From Paraburkholderia susongensis (GTDB taxonomy: Bacteria; Pseudomonadota; Gammaproteobacteria; Burkholderiales; Burkholderiaceae), in the NCBI RefSeq assembly GCF_900177725.1, contig NZ_FXAT01000005.1, positions 124,001-188,000 on the forward strand: a stretch of DNA of 64,000 nucleotides, in the 5' to 3' direction. This document shows, in pieces, positions 51,348-60,812 of this stretch (its first letter is position 1; the number at the start of each line of letters is the position of its first letter). Under the pieces are notes generated by a model. The model was not told the DNA's origin and ran no database searches. It saw only the letters and a program-made list of their open reading frames with translations. The position numbers and the translations under genes are program-made.

Positions 51348-52691
51348 ATGAGACATTATCTTTCCCGCCTGCGCACGCGCGGCGAACTGCTAAGCGTCAA
51401 GCGCGAGGTCGATCCGCGCTACGAAATCGCCGCGGTCGCACGCCGGCTCCAGCAGGAAACGACGAAGCCGGTGCTGTTCGAGAACGTTCGGGGCAGCCGC
51501 CTGCCCGTGCTGATGAATCTGTACACCGACCACCAGCGGCTGCGCGAGATCATCCGCTGCGAAAGCGACGAAACGTTCTGCGCGCGGCTCGACCGCGAGA
51601 TCTCGCTCGCCGCGACGCTCGACACGCCGACCCAACGCATCGGGGCGCCGGCCGACTGGGTCACGGGCAAACTCTCCGACCTGCCGATCCCGACTTATCA
51701 CGAGCGTGACGGCGCACCGTACATCACCGCCGGGGTCTTTCTCGCGAAAGACCCCGAGAGCGGCCGTACGAATCTCTCGTTCCATCGCTCGATGCTGATC
51801 TCGGACGACGAGTTGCGCATCCGGCTCGGCAGCACGCACGATCTCGCGCGTTTTCAGCAGCAGGCCGAAGCTCGCGGCGAAGCGCTCGAGGCGGCTATCC
51901 TGATCGGTGCGGACCCCGAAATATTCATGAGCGCCTGCGTGTCCCTGCCACCCGACGGCGACGAACTGGCGCTGGCTGCCGCGATGCGCGGCGGGCCGAT
52001 CGCGATGCGCCCGGCGTACACGATCGATCTCGATGTGCCGGCTTCGGCCGAGATCGTCATCGAAGGGCGCATCCTGCCGAACGAGCGAAGACCCGAAGGT
52101 CCGTTCGGCGAATTCATGGGCTATTACGTCGAAGTGGGCGACAACCATGTGTTCGAAGTCACCCACGTCGGCTGGCGCGAAGGCGCGGTCTTTCAAGGCC
52201 TGATCTGCGGCTCGCACGAAGACTTGCGCCCGCTCGAGGCCGCCACCGCCGCGCGCATCTACAAGGCCATTTCGAGCCAGGTGCGCGGCGTGCTCGACGT
52301 GAGCTGCCGCCCCACCGTGATGAACACGGTCATCAAACTCGACAAGCAATACGAAGGCCACGCGCAGCACGCGCTGCTGGCCGCGCTCGGCTCGCATCTC
52401 GACTACAACAAGCTCGTCATCGTGGTGGACAAGGACGTCGACATCTACGACATGGAGGATGTGATCTGGGCGTTTCTCACGCGCGGACGCGCCGACACGC
52501 GCACGATGGTGCTGAACGACGTGCCGGGCTTCTACCGCGATCCCCACAAGGATCATTGGGGCCGTCTCGCGATCGACGCCACGCGGCCCTGGGGGCGCGA
52601 GGCCGAGTTCGAGCGCAAGACCATTCCCGGATATGAGCAGATCACGCTCGGCGACTACCTGCCGCATTTCCCGACGCGGGCGCAGCCATGA
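51348..52691 (+). CDS. UbiD-family (prFMN-dependent) decarboxylase
   Basis: A 447-residue UbiD/Fdc-type decarboxylase that needs prenylated FMN. The Glu-x4-Glu of the active site is visible in RRPEGPFGEFMGYY (Glu250 and Glu255), with a candidate arginine at 147 (LSFHRSML). The start is the ATG at 51348; earlier starts leave an unusual 24-residue leader. Its TGA overlaps the UbiX ATG (ATGA), so the partner enzyme is coupled. Likely substrate: a hydroxylated or non-oxidised aromatic or acrylic acid, not necessarily the ubiquinone precursor. Confidence 0.93.
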   Translation: MRHYLSRLRTRGELLSVKREVDPRYEIAAVARRLQQETTKPVLFENVRGSRLPVLMNLYTDHQRLREIIRCESDETFCARLDREISLAATLDTPTQRIGAPADWVTGKLSDLPIPTYHERDGAPYITAGVFLAKDPESGRTNLSFHRSMLISDDELRIRLGSTHDLARFQQQAEARGEALEAAILIGADPEIFMSACVSLPPDGDELALAAAMRGGPIAMRPAYTIDLDVPASAEIVIEGRILPNERRPEGPFGEFMGYYVEVGDNHVFEVTHVGWREGAVFQGLICGSHEDLRPLEAATAARIYKAISSQVRGVLDVSCRPTVMNTVIKLDKQYEGHAQHALLAALGSHLDYNKLVIVVDKDVDIYDMEDVIWAFLTRGRADTRTMVLNDVPGFYRDPHKDHWGRLAIDATRPWGREAEFERKTIPGYEQITLGDYLPHFPTRAQP

Positions 52692-53287
52692 CCGGCGCCG
52701 CACACGCCGGGCAAAAGCGCGTCGTCGTTGCGATCACGGGCGCAACGGGCGCCATTTACGGGGTGCGGCTGCTGGACATGCTGCGCCGCTGCGGCGTCGC
52801 CACGCATCTGGTCGTATCCCGCGCGGGCTGGATGACGCTGCACGACGAGACCGGTCTGGAACGCAATGCGCTGCGCGACGCGGCCAGCGTCCATCACGAC
52901 CAGAACGAGGTGGGCGCCACCATTGCAAGCGGCTCGTTCCTGCACGACGGCATGGTGATCGCGCCATGCTCCATGAAAACGCTCGCGGCGGTCGCGCACG
53001 GCTTCGACGACAACCTCATCGCCCGGGCCGCGAGCGTCACGCTCAAGGAACGTCGCAAGCTCATCCTGCTCGCACGCGAAACCCCGCTCACGCTCGCGCA
53101 TCTGCGCAACATGACGCTGGTGGCCGAAATGGGCGCGACGGTGATGCCGCCGCTGCCTGCCTTCTATGCGAAGCCTGACAGTCTCGACGCGATGGTCGAC
53201 TACACGGTCATGCGCGTGCTCGACCAGTTGCACATCGAGCCTCCGGTGGCCATGTCGCGCTGGCAAGGGCTGTCCGCCGCGCGTTGA
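52688..53287 (+). CDS. ubiX: UbiX-family flavin prenyltransferase
   Basis: A 199-residue flavin prenyltransferase that makes prenyl-FMN from FMN and dimethylallyl phosphate. ITGATGAIYGVRLLDML (residues 16-32) is the family start, APCSMKTLAA (about 97-106) contacts FMN and phosphate, and ARETPLTLAHLRNM is the conserved dimer region. Beginning within the UbiD stop (ATGA) it supplies the decarboxylase with cofactor. A strong hairpin follows about 80 bases later. Confidence 0.94.
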   Translation: MTGAAHAGQKRVVVAITGATGAIYGVRLLDMLRRCGVATHLVVSRAGWMTLHDETGLERNALRDAASVHHDQNEVGATIASGSFLHDGMVIAPCSMKTLAAVAHGFDDNLIARAASVTLKERRKLILLARETPLTLAHLRNMTLVAEMGATVMPPLPAFYAKPDSLDAMVDYTVMRVLDQLHIEPPVAMSRWQGLSAAR

Positions 53288-53367
53288 CCGCAAATTGGTC
53301 CACCCATCCCACGTGCCACGGCCTCTGTTCCAGACAGCCTGTTCCAGACGGCGTTTTCGGATAACGT

Positions 53368-53406
53368 AAAAAACCCGGCGTTGCGGTTCCCTTCCGCAAC
53401 GCCGGG
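53368..53406. terminator. Strong intrinsic terminator between UbiX and ABC permease genes
   Basis: A perfect 13-bp stem CCCGGCGTTGCGG / CCGCAACGCCGGG (53374-53386 and 53394-53406) with a seven-base loop. On the minus strand six T follow (53373-53368), so it best stops the leftward ABC operon; on the plus strand it is followed by CTTT. Confidence 0.92.
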
Positions 53407-53440
53407 CTTTCCGGCTTCAGCACAGCCGGCCCGCGTGCCG

Positions 53441-54361
53441 TCAACCTGCCGGCATCCTTGCCGCCGCGGATTTCCGGCGAGTTGCCCCGCGCTTCTTGCG
53501 CTGCGCCATCGACAGCAGTGTGCCGAGCACGAACAGCGAAGTGACGAGCTTCAGGTCCGATGGCTGGAAGCCGATCACGAGCACGACGGAGATCAGCTGG
53601 AAGTAGACGATCGAGCCCAGGATCGGCGCGAGCACCTGACGCGCCATCGACCGGTTGCCGATGATCGCCTCGCCGAGCAGCAGCGCCGCGAGCCCGTTGA
53701 CCAGCACGCCGAAACCCATGTTCACGTCCGCGAATCCCTGGTTCTGCGCGAGCAGTGCGCCGCCAACCGCGGCGAACAGATTCGCCAGACCGAGACCAAC
53801 CAGCGTATAGACTTTCACGTTGATGCCCTGCGCCTTCGCCATGGAAGGACTCGACCCGATCGCGCGCATAGCCAGCCCGTGTTGCGTGCAGAGAAGCCAG
53901 AGCACGCCGGCGCCGAGCAGCGTATCGATTGCGCCGAGCATCAGGATGCGCGGCAGATAGCCGCCGCCCGTGTCCGGCAGCCACGAAAACACGCTCGCAT
54001 ACGCGAACAGCGCCGAATTCGGTTGCCCCATCACGCGGATATTGACCGAGTACAGCATCGAGAGCACGAGAATGCCGCACAGCAGCGTGTTGATCTTCGC
54101 CTTCTCGTGAATATAGGCTGTGAGCAGCCCCGCGGTGAAACCTGCCAGCGCGCCGCCGAGCAGCCCGATCACCGGATCGAAGCCCAGCATCAGCAGCTTG
54201 GCGCACACGCAGGCACCGAATGGAAACGAGCCCTCGGCCGTCATGTCGGAGAAGCTGAGAATGCGAAACGGAATCGTGATCGCAAGCGCGATCAGCGCAT
54301 AGGTCAGACCCTGCATCAGCCCGACCGGGAAAAGCCCGACAAATCCACTGATCAGATTCAT
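53441..54361 (-). CDS. ABC transporter permease, CD0876/Trp-type
   Basis: A 306-residue permease of the DUF534-associated ABC family. Opening GFVGLFPVGLMQGLTYALIALA, then FSDMTAEGSFPFGACV and LLSMLYSVNIRVMGQPN-like helices (ILVLSMLYSVNIRVMGQPN) are typical. It begins inside the ATPase stop codon (ATG at 54361, TGA at 54360-54358). The group often handles tryptophan, branched-chain amino acids or purine-like ligands; substrate not clear. Confidence 0.92.
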   Translation of the reverse strand: MNLISGFVGLFPVGLMQGLTYALIALAITIPFRILSFSDMTAEGSFPFGACVCAKLLMLGFDPVIGLLGGALAGFTAGLLTAYIHEKAKINTLLCGILVLSMLYSVNIRVMGQPNSALFAYASVFSWLPDTGGGYLPRILMLGAIDTLLGAGVLWLLCTQHGLAMRAIGSSPSMAKAQGINVKVYTLVGLGLANLFAAVGGALLAQNQGFADVNMGFGVLVNGLAALLLGEAIIGNRSMARQVLAPILGSIVYFQLISVVLVIGFQPSDLKLVTSLFVLGTLLSMAQRKKRGATRRKSAAARMPAG

Positions 54362-55206
54362 GCGTTCACCGTGCGCGTCATGGGTTGCTCTTCGTTGAAG
54401 GTCGCCATCAGGCGCTCCATCGTCATCGTGCGCTTCTCCTCGCCCGTCAGATCGCCGACGATACGGCCGTCGCGCATCATCACGAGGCGGTTGCCGTAGT
54501 CGAGCGCGTGCTGCATGTTGTGCGTCACCATCAGCGTCGTCAGTTTCGCTTCGCGCACGACCTGCTCGGTCACGCGCATCACGATCGCGGCGGTGCGCGG
54601 GTCGAGCGCAGCCGTATGCTCGTCGAGCAGCAACAGCAGCGGCCGCTGCAGCACGGCCATTAGCAGCGAGAGCGCCTGCCGCTGGCCGCCGGACAGCAGC
54701 GACGCCTGAGCTTTCATCCGCTTCTCCAGCCCGAGATCGAACGACGCGATGCGGTCGCGAAACGCGTCGGCCTGGGCGCGCGTGAGTCCGAGTCTGAAGC
54801 TGCGCGCGAGGCCGCGCTGGCTCGCGACGGCGAGATTCTCTTCCAGGCTCAGCGCCGTGGCCGTGCCGATCGACGGGTCCTGAAACACCCGCGCGATGTA
54901 CTTCGCCCGCCGGTGCGTCGGCAGCGTGGTGATCTCGCGGCCTTCGATCGAGATCGTCCCCGCGTCCGGGATCACTTCGCCCGCCAGCATGTTCAGGAAA
55001 GTCGACTTGCCCGCGCCATTGCCGCCGACCACGACCGCGAAATCGCCGGGCTGCAGTTTCAGCGAGACGTCCGTCAATGCAACACGCTCGTCGACGGTGC
55101 CGGCATGGAAGGTCTTGCTGATTCGCTCGACCGAGAGAAGTGGGCTGTCGTTTTCACGCATCGTTATCACCTGGGCGGACCGCTGCGTTTTCAGTTGATC
55201 AGACAT
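54358..55206 (-). CDS. ABC transporter ATP-binding protein, CD0876/Trp-type
   Basis: A 282-residue ATPase. Walker A VGGNGAGKSTFLNML, signature LLSGGQRQALSLLMA and Walker B LLLLLDEHTAALD, with the DEHTAALDPRTA sequence being characteristic of this subfamily. I used the ATG at 55206, which overlaps the binding-protein gene by 16 bases and has GAGGA in front; a second good start at 55161 would leave a 29-base gap. Paired with the permease and the binding protein of the same operon. Confidence 0.88.
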   Translation of the reverse strand: MSDQLKTQRSAQVITMRENDSPLLSVERISKTFHAGTVDERVALTDVSLKLQPGDFAVVVGGNGAGKSTFLNMLAGEVIPDAGTISIEGREITTLPTHRRAKYIARVFQDPSIGTATALSLEENLAVASQRGLARSFRLGLTRAQADAFRDRIASFDLGLEKRMKAQASLLSGGQRQALSLLMAVLQRPLLLLLDEHTAALDPRTAAIVMRVTEQVVREAKLTTLMVTHNMQHALDYGNRLVMMRDGRIVGDLTGEEKRTMTMERLMATFNEEQPMTRTVNA

Positions 55207-56225
55207 TGGCAATCCTCGAAGGACTTGGGGATAGTCAGACCGAGCTTCGCGAATTGGCCGCGGCTGATCGAGGTCACATAATTCGACTGCGCCGGCTTCA
55301 TGACCGGCAGCGTCGAAGTGGCTTCGCCCTTCAGCGCGCGCACCGCCACCCGCGCCGCGTTGGCGCCGACCGATTCGAGCGACACGGCATACGACGCGTC
55401 GGCCATGCCCCGCTTAATGGCCTCCGTTTCCGAGCTGATGACCGGCACCTTCATCCGCTGCATCGCCGCGGCCACGGCAGGAATCGCCGACTGCACGAGA
55501 TTCGAGCCGGTGATATAGACAAAACCCACGCCGTTCAGGAGTTGCGCGCGCTGCGTGATGTCGTTCACGCTGTCCACGCTGACAGGCCGGAACTCGAGCC
55601 CCGCGCGCGCGGCGGCTGCCTTGAGCGCCTGTGTCGTGACGACGTCGTTGGCCTCTCCCGAATCGTAAAGCACACCGAACGATTTGACGCCGGGCAGCAG
55701 TTTTTTGGCAAACACAAGAACCGCATCGAAGTCCTGCAGATCGGAGGCGCCGGTGAAGCGTTCGCTGCCGTGCGTCCAGCCCGGCGTGAGACCGGCCGCG
55801 ACCGGGTCCGTGACTTCCGCGAAAACGAGCGGAATACGACGGTTGGCTACCGCGGACAGCGCGACCTGAGACACTGACGTTGTCAGGGTCAGTATCAGCG
55901 CGGGATTCTTCGAGAGGATCTGCGAGAACATCTGCGGCATCAACGCTTGCGTGAAATTCGCGTCGCTGTACACGTAGTTCACGTTCTTGCCATCGACGTA
56001 TCCTTCGCGCGCCATCTCGTCCTTGAACCCCTGGATCGTCTTCGCGAGCGATGGGTGCGGCCCCAGGTTCGCAATGCCTACCGTCACCGGCTGGCTGCTC
56101 TGCGCGCTTACCGGCACGGGAGCGGCAAGCCACGCGGCGAGCACGGCCGCCCCCGCTATGAGAGCCCTGCGCCATGTCTGCCGTGCAACGGGCTTGTGAC
56201 GTGCTGTCGTGTTCGATTCGTTCAT
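55191..56225 (-). CDS. ABC transporter substrate-binding protein (DUF534/TrpX-type)
   Basis: A 344-residue binding protein. After a basic N-terminus a hydrophobic segment (LIAGAAVLAAWLAAP) and a cut near VSAQS are followed by VGIANLGPHPSLAKTIQGFKDEM, the classic start of this family. Two lobes then carry SQVALSAVANRRIPLVFAEVTDP, and VYITGSNLVQSAIP. ATG 56225 is taken; the ribosome site is weak. It is first in a three-gene transporter operon and probably binds an aromatic or nucleobase-like ligand. Confidence 0.9.
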   Translation of the reverse strand: MNESNTTARHKPVARQTWRRALIAGAAVLAAWLAAPVPVSAQSSQPVTVGIANLGPHPSLAKTIQGFKDEMAREGYVDGKNVNYVYSDANFTQALMPQMFSQILSKNPALILTLTTSVSQVALSAVANRRIPLVFAEVTDPVAAGLTPGWTHGSERFTGASDLQDFDAVLVFAKKLLPGVKSFGVLYDSGEANDVVTTQALKAAAARAGLEFRPVSVDSVNDITQRAQLLNGVGFVYITGSNLVQSAIPAVAAAMQRMKVPVISSETEAIKRGMADASYAVSLESVGANAARVAVRALKGEATSTLPVMKPAQSNYVTSISRGQFAKLGLTIPKSFEDCQCLIN

Positions 56226-56316
56226 TGCAAGTATCCCGGCGGCTGTTTTGAGGTAGGGAATTTGTAGCATCGATACCGCGGACGACCTTATTCGACAGAG
56301 CGCTTTTGCCGTTTCG

Positions 56317-57771
56317 CTAAGAATCTGTTCGCTTTGCCTGGATTTGCGCGCGGTCGAGCACGATCCTCGCGGCACGCTCGCCGCTCGCGCAAGCGCCCGT
56401 GAGCAGCGCCTGCGAGGTCCAGTCGCCGCAGTAGACCACCGGCCGCTCGCTCGCGCGCGCCGGGTCTTCCTGCCAATGCCAGAATGCGCGCAAGCGCTCG
56501 CCATAGCCCGGCGCGAATACCGGCAACTTGCGCGGTATCCACTGATTGACAACCGCCACCACGTGCCGGTCGAAGTCCGGAATCCGCGCGCGCAACTCGT
56601 CGCGCAGCAGCGTATCGATGTCGTCCGTGCAGCCGCGCCGCCGCACTTCTTCCACGGCCTCGGGCGTCAACTGGCAATACAGCTGCGTGAGCGGCCGGCC
56701 GCTGGCGGGCGCCGCCGGCATCTGCTGGAACGTCGAGATGCGGCTCGCGATGTCGCGCGACGCGAACTGCATCAGCGCGGGCAGCGGCTGCGCGAAGCCG
56801 TAGTGAACGACGCCGAGCGCGTTGTATCGCACCTGGGCGAGCATCTCGCGCTCCGCGGTCTGGGGCGTGCGGATCAGCGCGCCCGCGAGCGAGCCCTCGA
56901 CCGCGCACACCACGTGGTCGGCCGCCAGCATCCCACCGTCCGCGAGCGTCACCGCAACGCGCAGCACACCGGCTTCGCGGCGGTGCTCGACCGAGGCAAC
57001 CCGCGCGCCGGTCCGTACGTCCAGTTGTCCGGCGAGCGTCTGGCAGACGAATCCCATGCCGCCTCGCAGCGTGTGGACCGTGTCCTCGCCCACGAGATGC
57101 GGCACCGTGGTCCGGTAGAACAGCGACGACAGTGTCTCCGCGTTGAAGCTGCGCGTGGCGCGAAACACCGGATCGACGAGGCTCGCCAGCGCGTGCGGGC
57201 CGATTTCGCCGCGTATGTAGTCGGCGAGCGTCAGCCGGTCGGCCTCGGGGTCGACGTCGAGTGCGCTGACCGCCCAGTCCGGGTCGACGCGGCCTCTCTG
57301 CAGCCGCATCCGCACCCCGTGCGCGATCAGCGCGAGGCGCTCACCCATCGGCAACCCCGGCGTCATCAGCGAACGCGCGGTCGGCATCAGTTCAATCAGG
57401 TGATCGCCCCGCGGCGTCACGCAGCGTGCGCTCAGATTGCGCAGTGGAATCAGCGCGTCGCCGAGCGCAAGATCGGCGATCAGCCGGTTGAACACGCGCC
57501 CGAAAGGATAGATGAGCCGGGCGCCGCTGTTGAATACGATCTCGCCGCTGCGCCGGTCGCCCATGCGGCCGCCGACCATGCCGGCTGCCTCCAGCACCGT
57601 CACACGCATGCCCGCCTGCTGGAGCCGGTAGGCCGCCGTGAGCCCGGCAATGCCGGCACCGATCACGACGACGTGCGAGCCGTTGCCACGCGTCTTTGCG
57701 GCGGGCGCTCCGCCGCCTGCCACGGACGGATCACGCGCGCGCGCGTTCGCCGGATAGAATTTTTCAGTCAT
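56317..57771 (-). CDS. FAD-dependent amine-oxidase-fold oxidoreductase
   Basis: A 484-residue flavoprotein of the amine oxidase/protoporphyrinogen oxidase fold. FAD motif VVVIGAGIAGLTAAYRLQQAG near residue 34-54, LEAAGMVGGRMGDRRSG follows, and C-terminal YCGDWTSQALLTGACASGERAA is the second FAD region. The first 30 residues form an Arg/Ala-rich tail. It is the gene upstream of the binding protein, with a 91-base gap, and follows the ThDP-enzyme gene by 25 bases. It may act on an amine, carotenoid-like or porphyrin-like substrate; the exact reaction is unknown. Confidence 0.85.
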   Translation of the reverse strand: MTEKFYPANARARDPSVAGGGAPAAKTRGNGSHVVVIGAGIAGLTAAYRLQQAGMRVTVLEAAGMVGGRMGDRRSGEIVFNSGARLIYPFGRVFNRLIADLALGDALIPLRNLSARCVTPRGDHLIELMPTARSLMTPGLPMGERLALIAHGVRMRLQRGRVDPDWAVSALDVDPEADRLTLADYIRGEIGPHALASLVDPVFRATRSFNAETLSSLFYRTTVPHLVGEDTVHTLRGGMGFVCQTLAGQLDVRTGARVASVEHRREAGVLRVAVTLADGGMLAADHVVCAVEGSLAGALIRTPQTAEREMLAQVRYNALGVVHYGFAQPLPALMQFASRDIASRISTFQQMPAAPASGRPLTQLYCQLTPEAVEEVRRRGCTDDIDTLLRDELRARIPDFDRHVVAVVNQWIPRKLPVFAPGYGERLRAFWHWQEDPARASERPVVYCGDWTSQALLTGACASGERAARIVLDRAQIQAKRTDS

Positions 57772-57796
57772 CTCGACTCGAAATTGCGTTCAAGGT

Positions 57797-59545
57797 TTAC
57801 GCGAGTGGCTTGCCGACCGAACGCGGCACGCGCAGTTCGATCAGCTTGACGCCGGGCTGCGCGAGCGCGGCGGCGAGCGCGGGTGCGAACCCGGCCGTCT
57901 CGTCGACTACCCATCCCTTTGCGCCAAAAGCCTTCGCAAGCGCGGCGAAATCGATCATGCCGAGTTCGGTGCCGACACTGCGCCCGAACATTCGCCGCTG
58001 CGCGCCGTCGATCGCACCGTACGCGCAGTTGTTGATGACCAGCACGAGCAGCGACACCCCGAGGCGGACCGCCGTCTCCATTTCTTCCACGTGCATCGTC
58101 AGGCAGCCGTCGCCGGCAATCGCAACGATCTGGCGCGTCGGCGCGGATACCAGCGCCGCGCCGATGGCCGCCGCGAGGCCGTAGCCCATCGCGCCGCTCT
58201 TCGGCCCGAGCTGTGTCCCATAGCGGCGATGTTTCAGATAGCGCTGCGGCCAGACTGCGTACGCGCCCGCGCCGGACGTGACGATCGCGTCCTCGTCCAG
58301 CGCGTCGTTCAGCGTTGCGTAGACGGCGCGCAGATCGACGGGGCCTTCGCAGCGTCCGCCCGACACGAACGCGAGCCGGGCCGCGCGCGCATCGGCGAGC
58401 CAGCGCCGGCGCTCATCACGCTGCTCGGGCGCGATCCATGGGTCGGCCTGGGCGAAGCTCTCGCGGTGCCAGTCATCGACCGCGGCATTCGGATCGGCAA
58501 GAAGCGCCAGGTCGGCGTGATAGACCGCGTTCAGTTCGCCCGAGTCGGAATGGGCATGCACGAGGCGTTGCGGATGCGCACGTCTGTCCGGGTCCGGATC
58601 GATCAGCGCGAAGCCTTTGAAACCCTCTCCGAGCGTGTTGAGTTCACCGAGCCGGCCGTTCAGCACGATCAGCAGGTCCGCATCGGCGACACGCGCCGCG
58701 AGCGCCGGATCGATCCCGATGCCGATTTCGCCGACGAAAACATCGTCGGCGTGATCGACCAGATCGCGGCGGCGATACGTGGTTGCAAGCGGTATCGCAT
58801 GCCGCTGCGCGAGCTCGGCGAGCCGCTCCAGCGAACGCGGCTGCCAGCCCGTGCCGCCCGCGATCAGCAATGGCCGGCTCGCGTGCCGCAGCAGATCGCG
58901 CAGCGCGGCCAGCTCGTTACCCCCAATCGCAGGCCGTGGCGCAGACGGTATGTGCGGAACCGATGCGCGCGTCTGCGCTTGCGCCACGTCTTCCGGCAGC
59001 ACCAGCGCCACGGGCCCGCGCCGCCCGCTCATGGCGATGCTCCAGGCACGCGCGAACATCTCGCCAATCCGCTCCGGCGCGTCGATCGTCCCAACCCATT
59101 TGGTTAGGGGTCCAAATGCTCGCGGGAAATCGTCGGGTCCGAGCATCGCTTCGCGGCCCGAAATCGCGCGGCTCGCCTGACCGATGACGAGGATCATCGG
59201 CGCGCTGTCCGTAAAGGCCGTGTGCACCGCGAGCGTCGTGTTCAGCGCGCCCGGCGCGCGCGCGACGATGCAGACGCCCGGCTGGCCCCTCAACTGTCCG
59301 ATCGCCTGCGCCGCGTACGCACAACCGGCTTCGTGACGAAAGCTCGCGAGCGCGATTTGCGGCGCATGGGCGGCGAGTGCGTCGACGACTTCCAGCACGC
59401 CCTCTCCCGGAATGTACGTGACGACGGGCACGCCGAACGCCGCCAACGTATCGGCCAGAATCCGCGCGCCGCTCGCCGTGGGCTGCGCGTCGCGGGCTAT
59501 CGTGCTGTCTTTCGGGACGTCGCCCGCTGTTCTTTCCTGACTCAT
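57797..59545 (-). CDS. Thiamine-diphosphate enzyme, acetolactate synthase-like
   Basis: A 582-residue ThDP enzyme with the three-domain ALS/benzoylformate decarboxylase layout. The activating Glu72 (SFRHEAGCAYAAQ) and the GDG-x24-NN motif (GDG at 478-480, NN at 505-506) are complete. No large-subunit FAD-binding acetolactate signature is strong, so decarboxylase, carboligase or lyase activity is possible. The ATG at 59545 is preceded by GAGGAG. It is first in a likely operon with the flavoprotein and ABC genes. Confidence 0.88.
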   Translation of the reverse strand: MSQERTAGDVPKDSTIARDAQPTASGARILADTLAAFGVPVVTYIPGEGVLEVVDALAAHAPQIALASFRHEAGCAYAAQAIGQLRGQPGVCIVARAPGALNTTLAVHTAFTDSAPMILVIGQASRAISGREAMLGPDDFPRAFGPLTKWVGTIDAPERIGEMFARAWSIAMSGRRGPVALVLPEDVAQAQTRASVPHIPSAPRPAIGGNELAALRDLLRHASRPLLIAGGTGWQPRSLERLAELAQRHAIPLATTYRRRDLVDHADDVFVGEIGIGIDPALAARVADADLLIVLNGRLGELNTLGEGFKGFALIDPDPDRRAHPQRLVHAHSDSGELNAVYHADLALLADPNAAVDDWHRESFAQADPWIAPEQRDERRRWLADARAARLAFVSGGRCEGPVDLRAVYATLNDALDEDAIVTSGAGAYAVWPQRYLKHRRYGTQLGPKSGAMGYGLAAAIGAALVSAPTRQIVAIAGDGCLTMHVEEMETAVRLGVSLLVLVINNCAYGAIDGAQRRMFGRSVGTELGMIDFAALAKAFGAKGWVVDETAGFAPALAAALAQPGVKLIELRVPRSVGKPLA

Positions 59546-59651
59546 CTGCTCCTCGGCATATCGTTCCTCCTGCAATGCGCATCCGGCCTAGGCTAGGCCA
59601 ACACGGGAGGCATACCGCTGCCCCGGTGCTCCGCCTCCCGGTGCGGCGCGC

Positions 59652-60812
59652 TCAGAACCGATGGTAAATCCCCGCGGTGATCGCAACCTGACGTTTGGTG
59701 GACGATGCACCGGCTCCGCCGCTCGCATACTCGATGTTCGCATGCTGCGCGTCACCCGCGGCCAACTGGAAGATACCGACCAGGTACAGCGCGGTGCGCT
59801 TCGAAAGGAAATAGTTGTTGATCAGCGAGAACTGGTGATATTGAGGACGGAAGTCGGTCGGCTGCACGTCGCCGAGGGTATACGTGTAGTCGAAGTTGAC
59901 CTGGTAGGCGGGCGTAAAGAAGTGGCTGACGTTCGCTTCAATGTTGGTGTAGCTCGCCCGCCCGTATTGCAGGCCCAGTTGCGCGACACCGAGGTTGTCG
60001 AAGCGGCTATGCGTAACGACGAGTCCAGCGAAGGTGCTCGGCGTGAACGCATACTGGCCGCCCGCGCCATACAGCTCCATGCTCGTTGGAGAGATCGCGT
60101 AGGAGTACGTCGGCGAGGCAGCCGAAATCGACGCGAATTGCGACGTGTTCCAAAGCCCTTCGCTGGCCGCCTGCGCCGGATGATTCATCCGCATATACGC
60201 GGCCGACAGCTTGAGGCTGCCCTGCGCATAGTTCACCCCGAAGCCGAGCGCGCTCTGATTGCCGAAGCTCCCGGCCACACCGCCGAAACTGTACAGCGCG
60301 CCCACCTGTAGCCCCCGGTACGACGGCGACACGTACTTCACGGCATTATTCGTGCGGAACTGGTAGTTGAAGTTGTTGTTGTCGCCCACGGTCGCCGTGT
60401 AGCCGTTCCACATGAGCGGCGACGAATACTGCGCGAGCCAGTCCTGAGTCAGGTCGTACTGCCGGCCGAACGTCAGCGTGCCGAACGTGTCGTCCTGAAG
60501 ACCGACGTACGCCTGCCGGCCGAACAGCCGGCCGCCTTGCGCCGAGGCACCGGTGTTCGGATTGAAGCCGCCCTCGATCACGAACACGGTCCGCATGCCG
60601 CCACCCAGGTCCTCGACACCGCGAAAGCCCCAGCGGCTCGGGCCATTGGCCGTACCCAGCGAAGCCCCCTTCAGCGAGTTGTTCGAATAGATGAGGCCAC
60701 TCATGACCACGCCATAAAGTGTGACGCTGGAAGTGGAGGCCGTCGGACTGCTCTGCGCGTGTGCGGCAAACGCCACCGAAAGAAGCATGGCCGTGGTACA
60801 GATACGTTTCAT
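59652..60812 (-). CDS. Outer-membrane porin (Burkholderia-type gram-negative porin)
   Basis: A 386-residue outer-membrane beta-barrel of the Neisseria/Burkholderia porin family. Signal peptide KRICTTAMLLSVAFAAHAQ, then SSVTLYGVVMSGLIYSNN, the family start; the barrel ends in AITAGIYHRF with the C-terminal Phe needed by the Bam complex. Repeated YGRASYTNIEAN and QYHQFSLINNYFLSKRT strands fit. The ATG at 60812 was chosen on the signal peptide. It could let the substrate of a neighbouring pathway cross the outer membrane. Confidence 0.93.
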   Translation of the reverse strand: MKRICTTAMLLSVAFAAHAQSSPTASTSSVTLYGVVMSGLIYSNNSLKGASLGTANGPSRWGFRGVEDLGGGMRTVFVIEGGFNPNTGASAQGGRLFGRQAYVGLQDDTFGTLTFGRQYDLTQDWLAQYSSPLMWNGYTATVGDNNNFNYQFRTNNAVKYVSPSYRGLQVGALYSFGGVAGSFGNQSALGFGVNYAQGSLKLSAAYMRMNHPAQAASEGLWNTSQFASISAASPTYSYAISPTSMELYGAGGQYAFTPSTFAGLVVTHSRFDNLGVAQLGLQYGRASYTNIEANVSHFFTPAYQVNFDYTYTLGDVQPTDFRPQYHQFSLINNYFLSKRTALYLVGIFQLAAGDAQHANIEYASGGAGASSTKRQVAITAGIYHRF

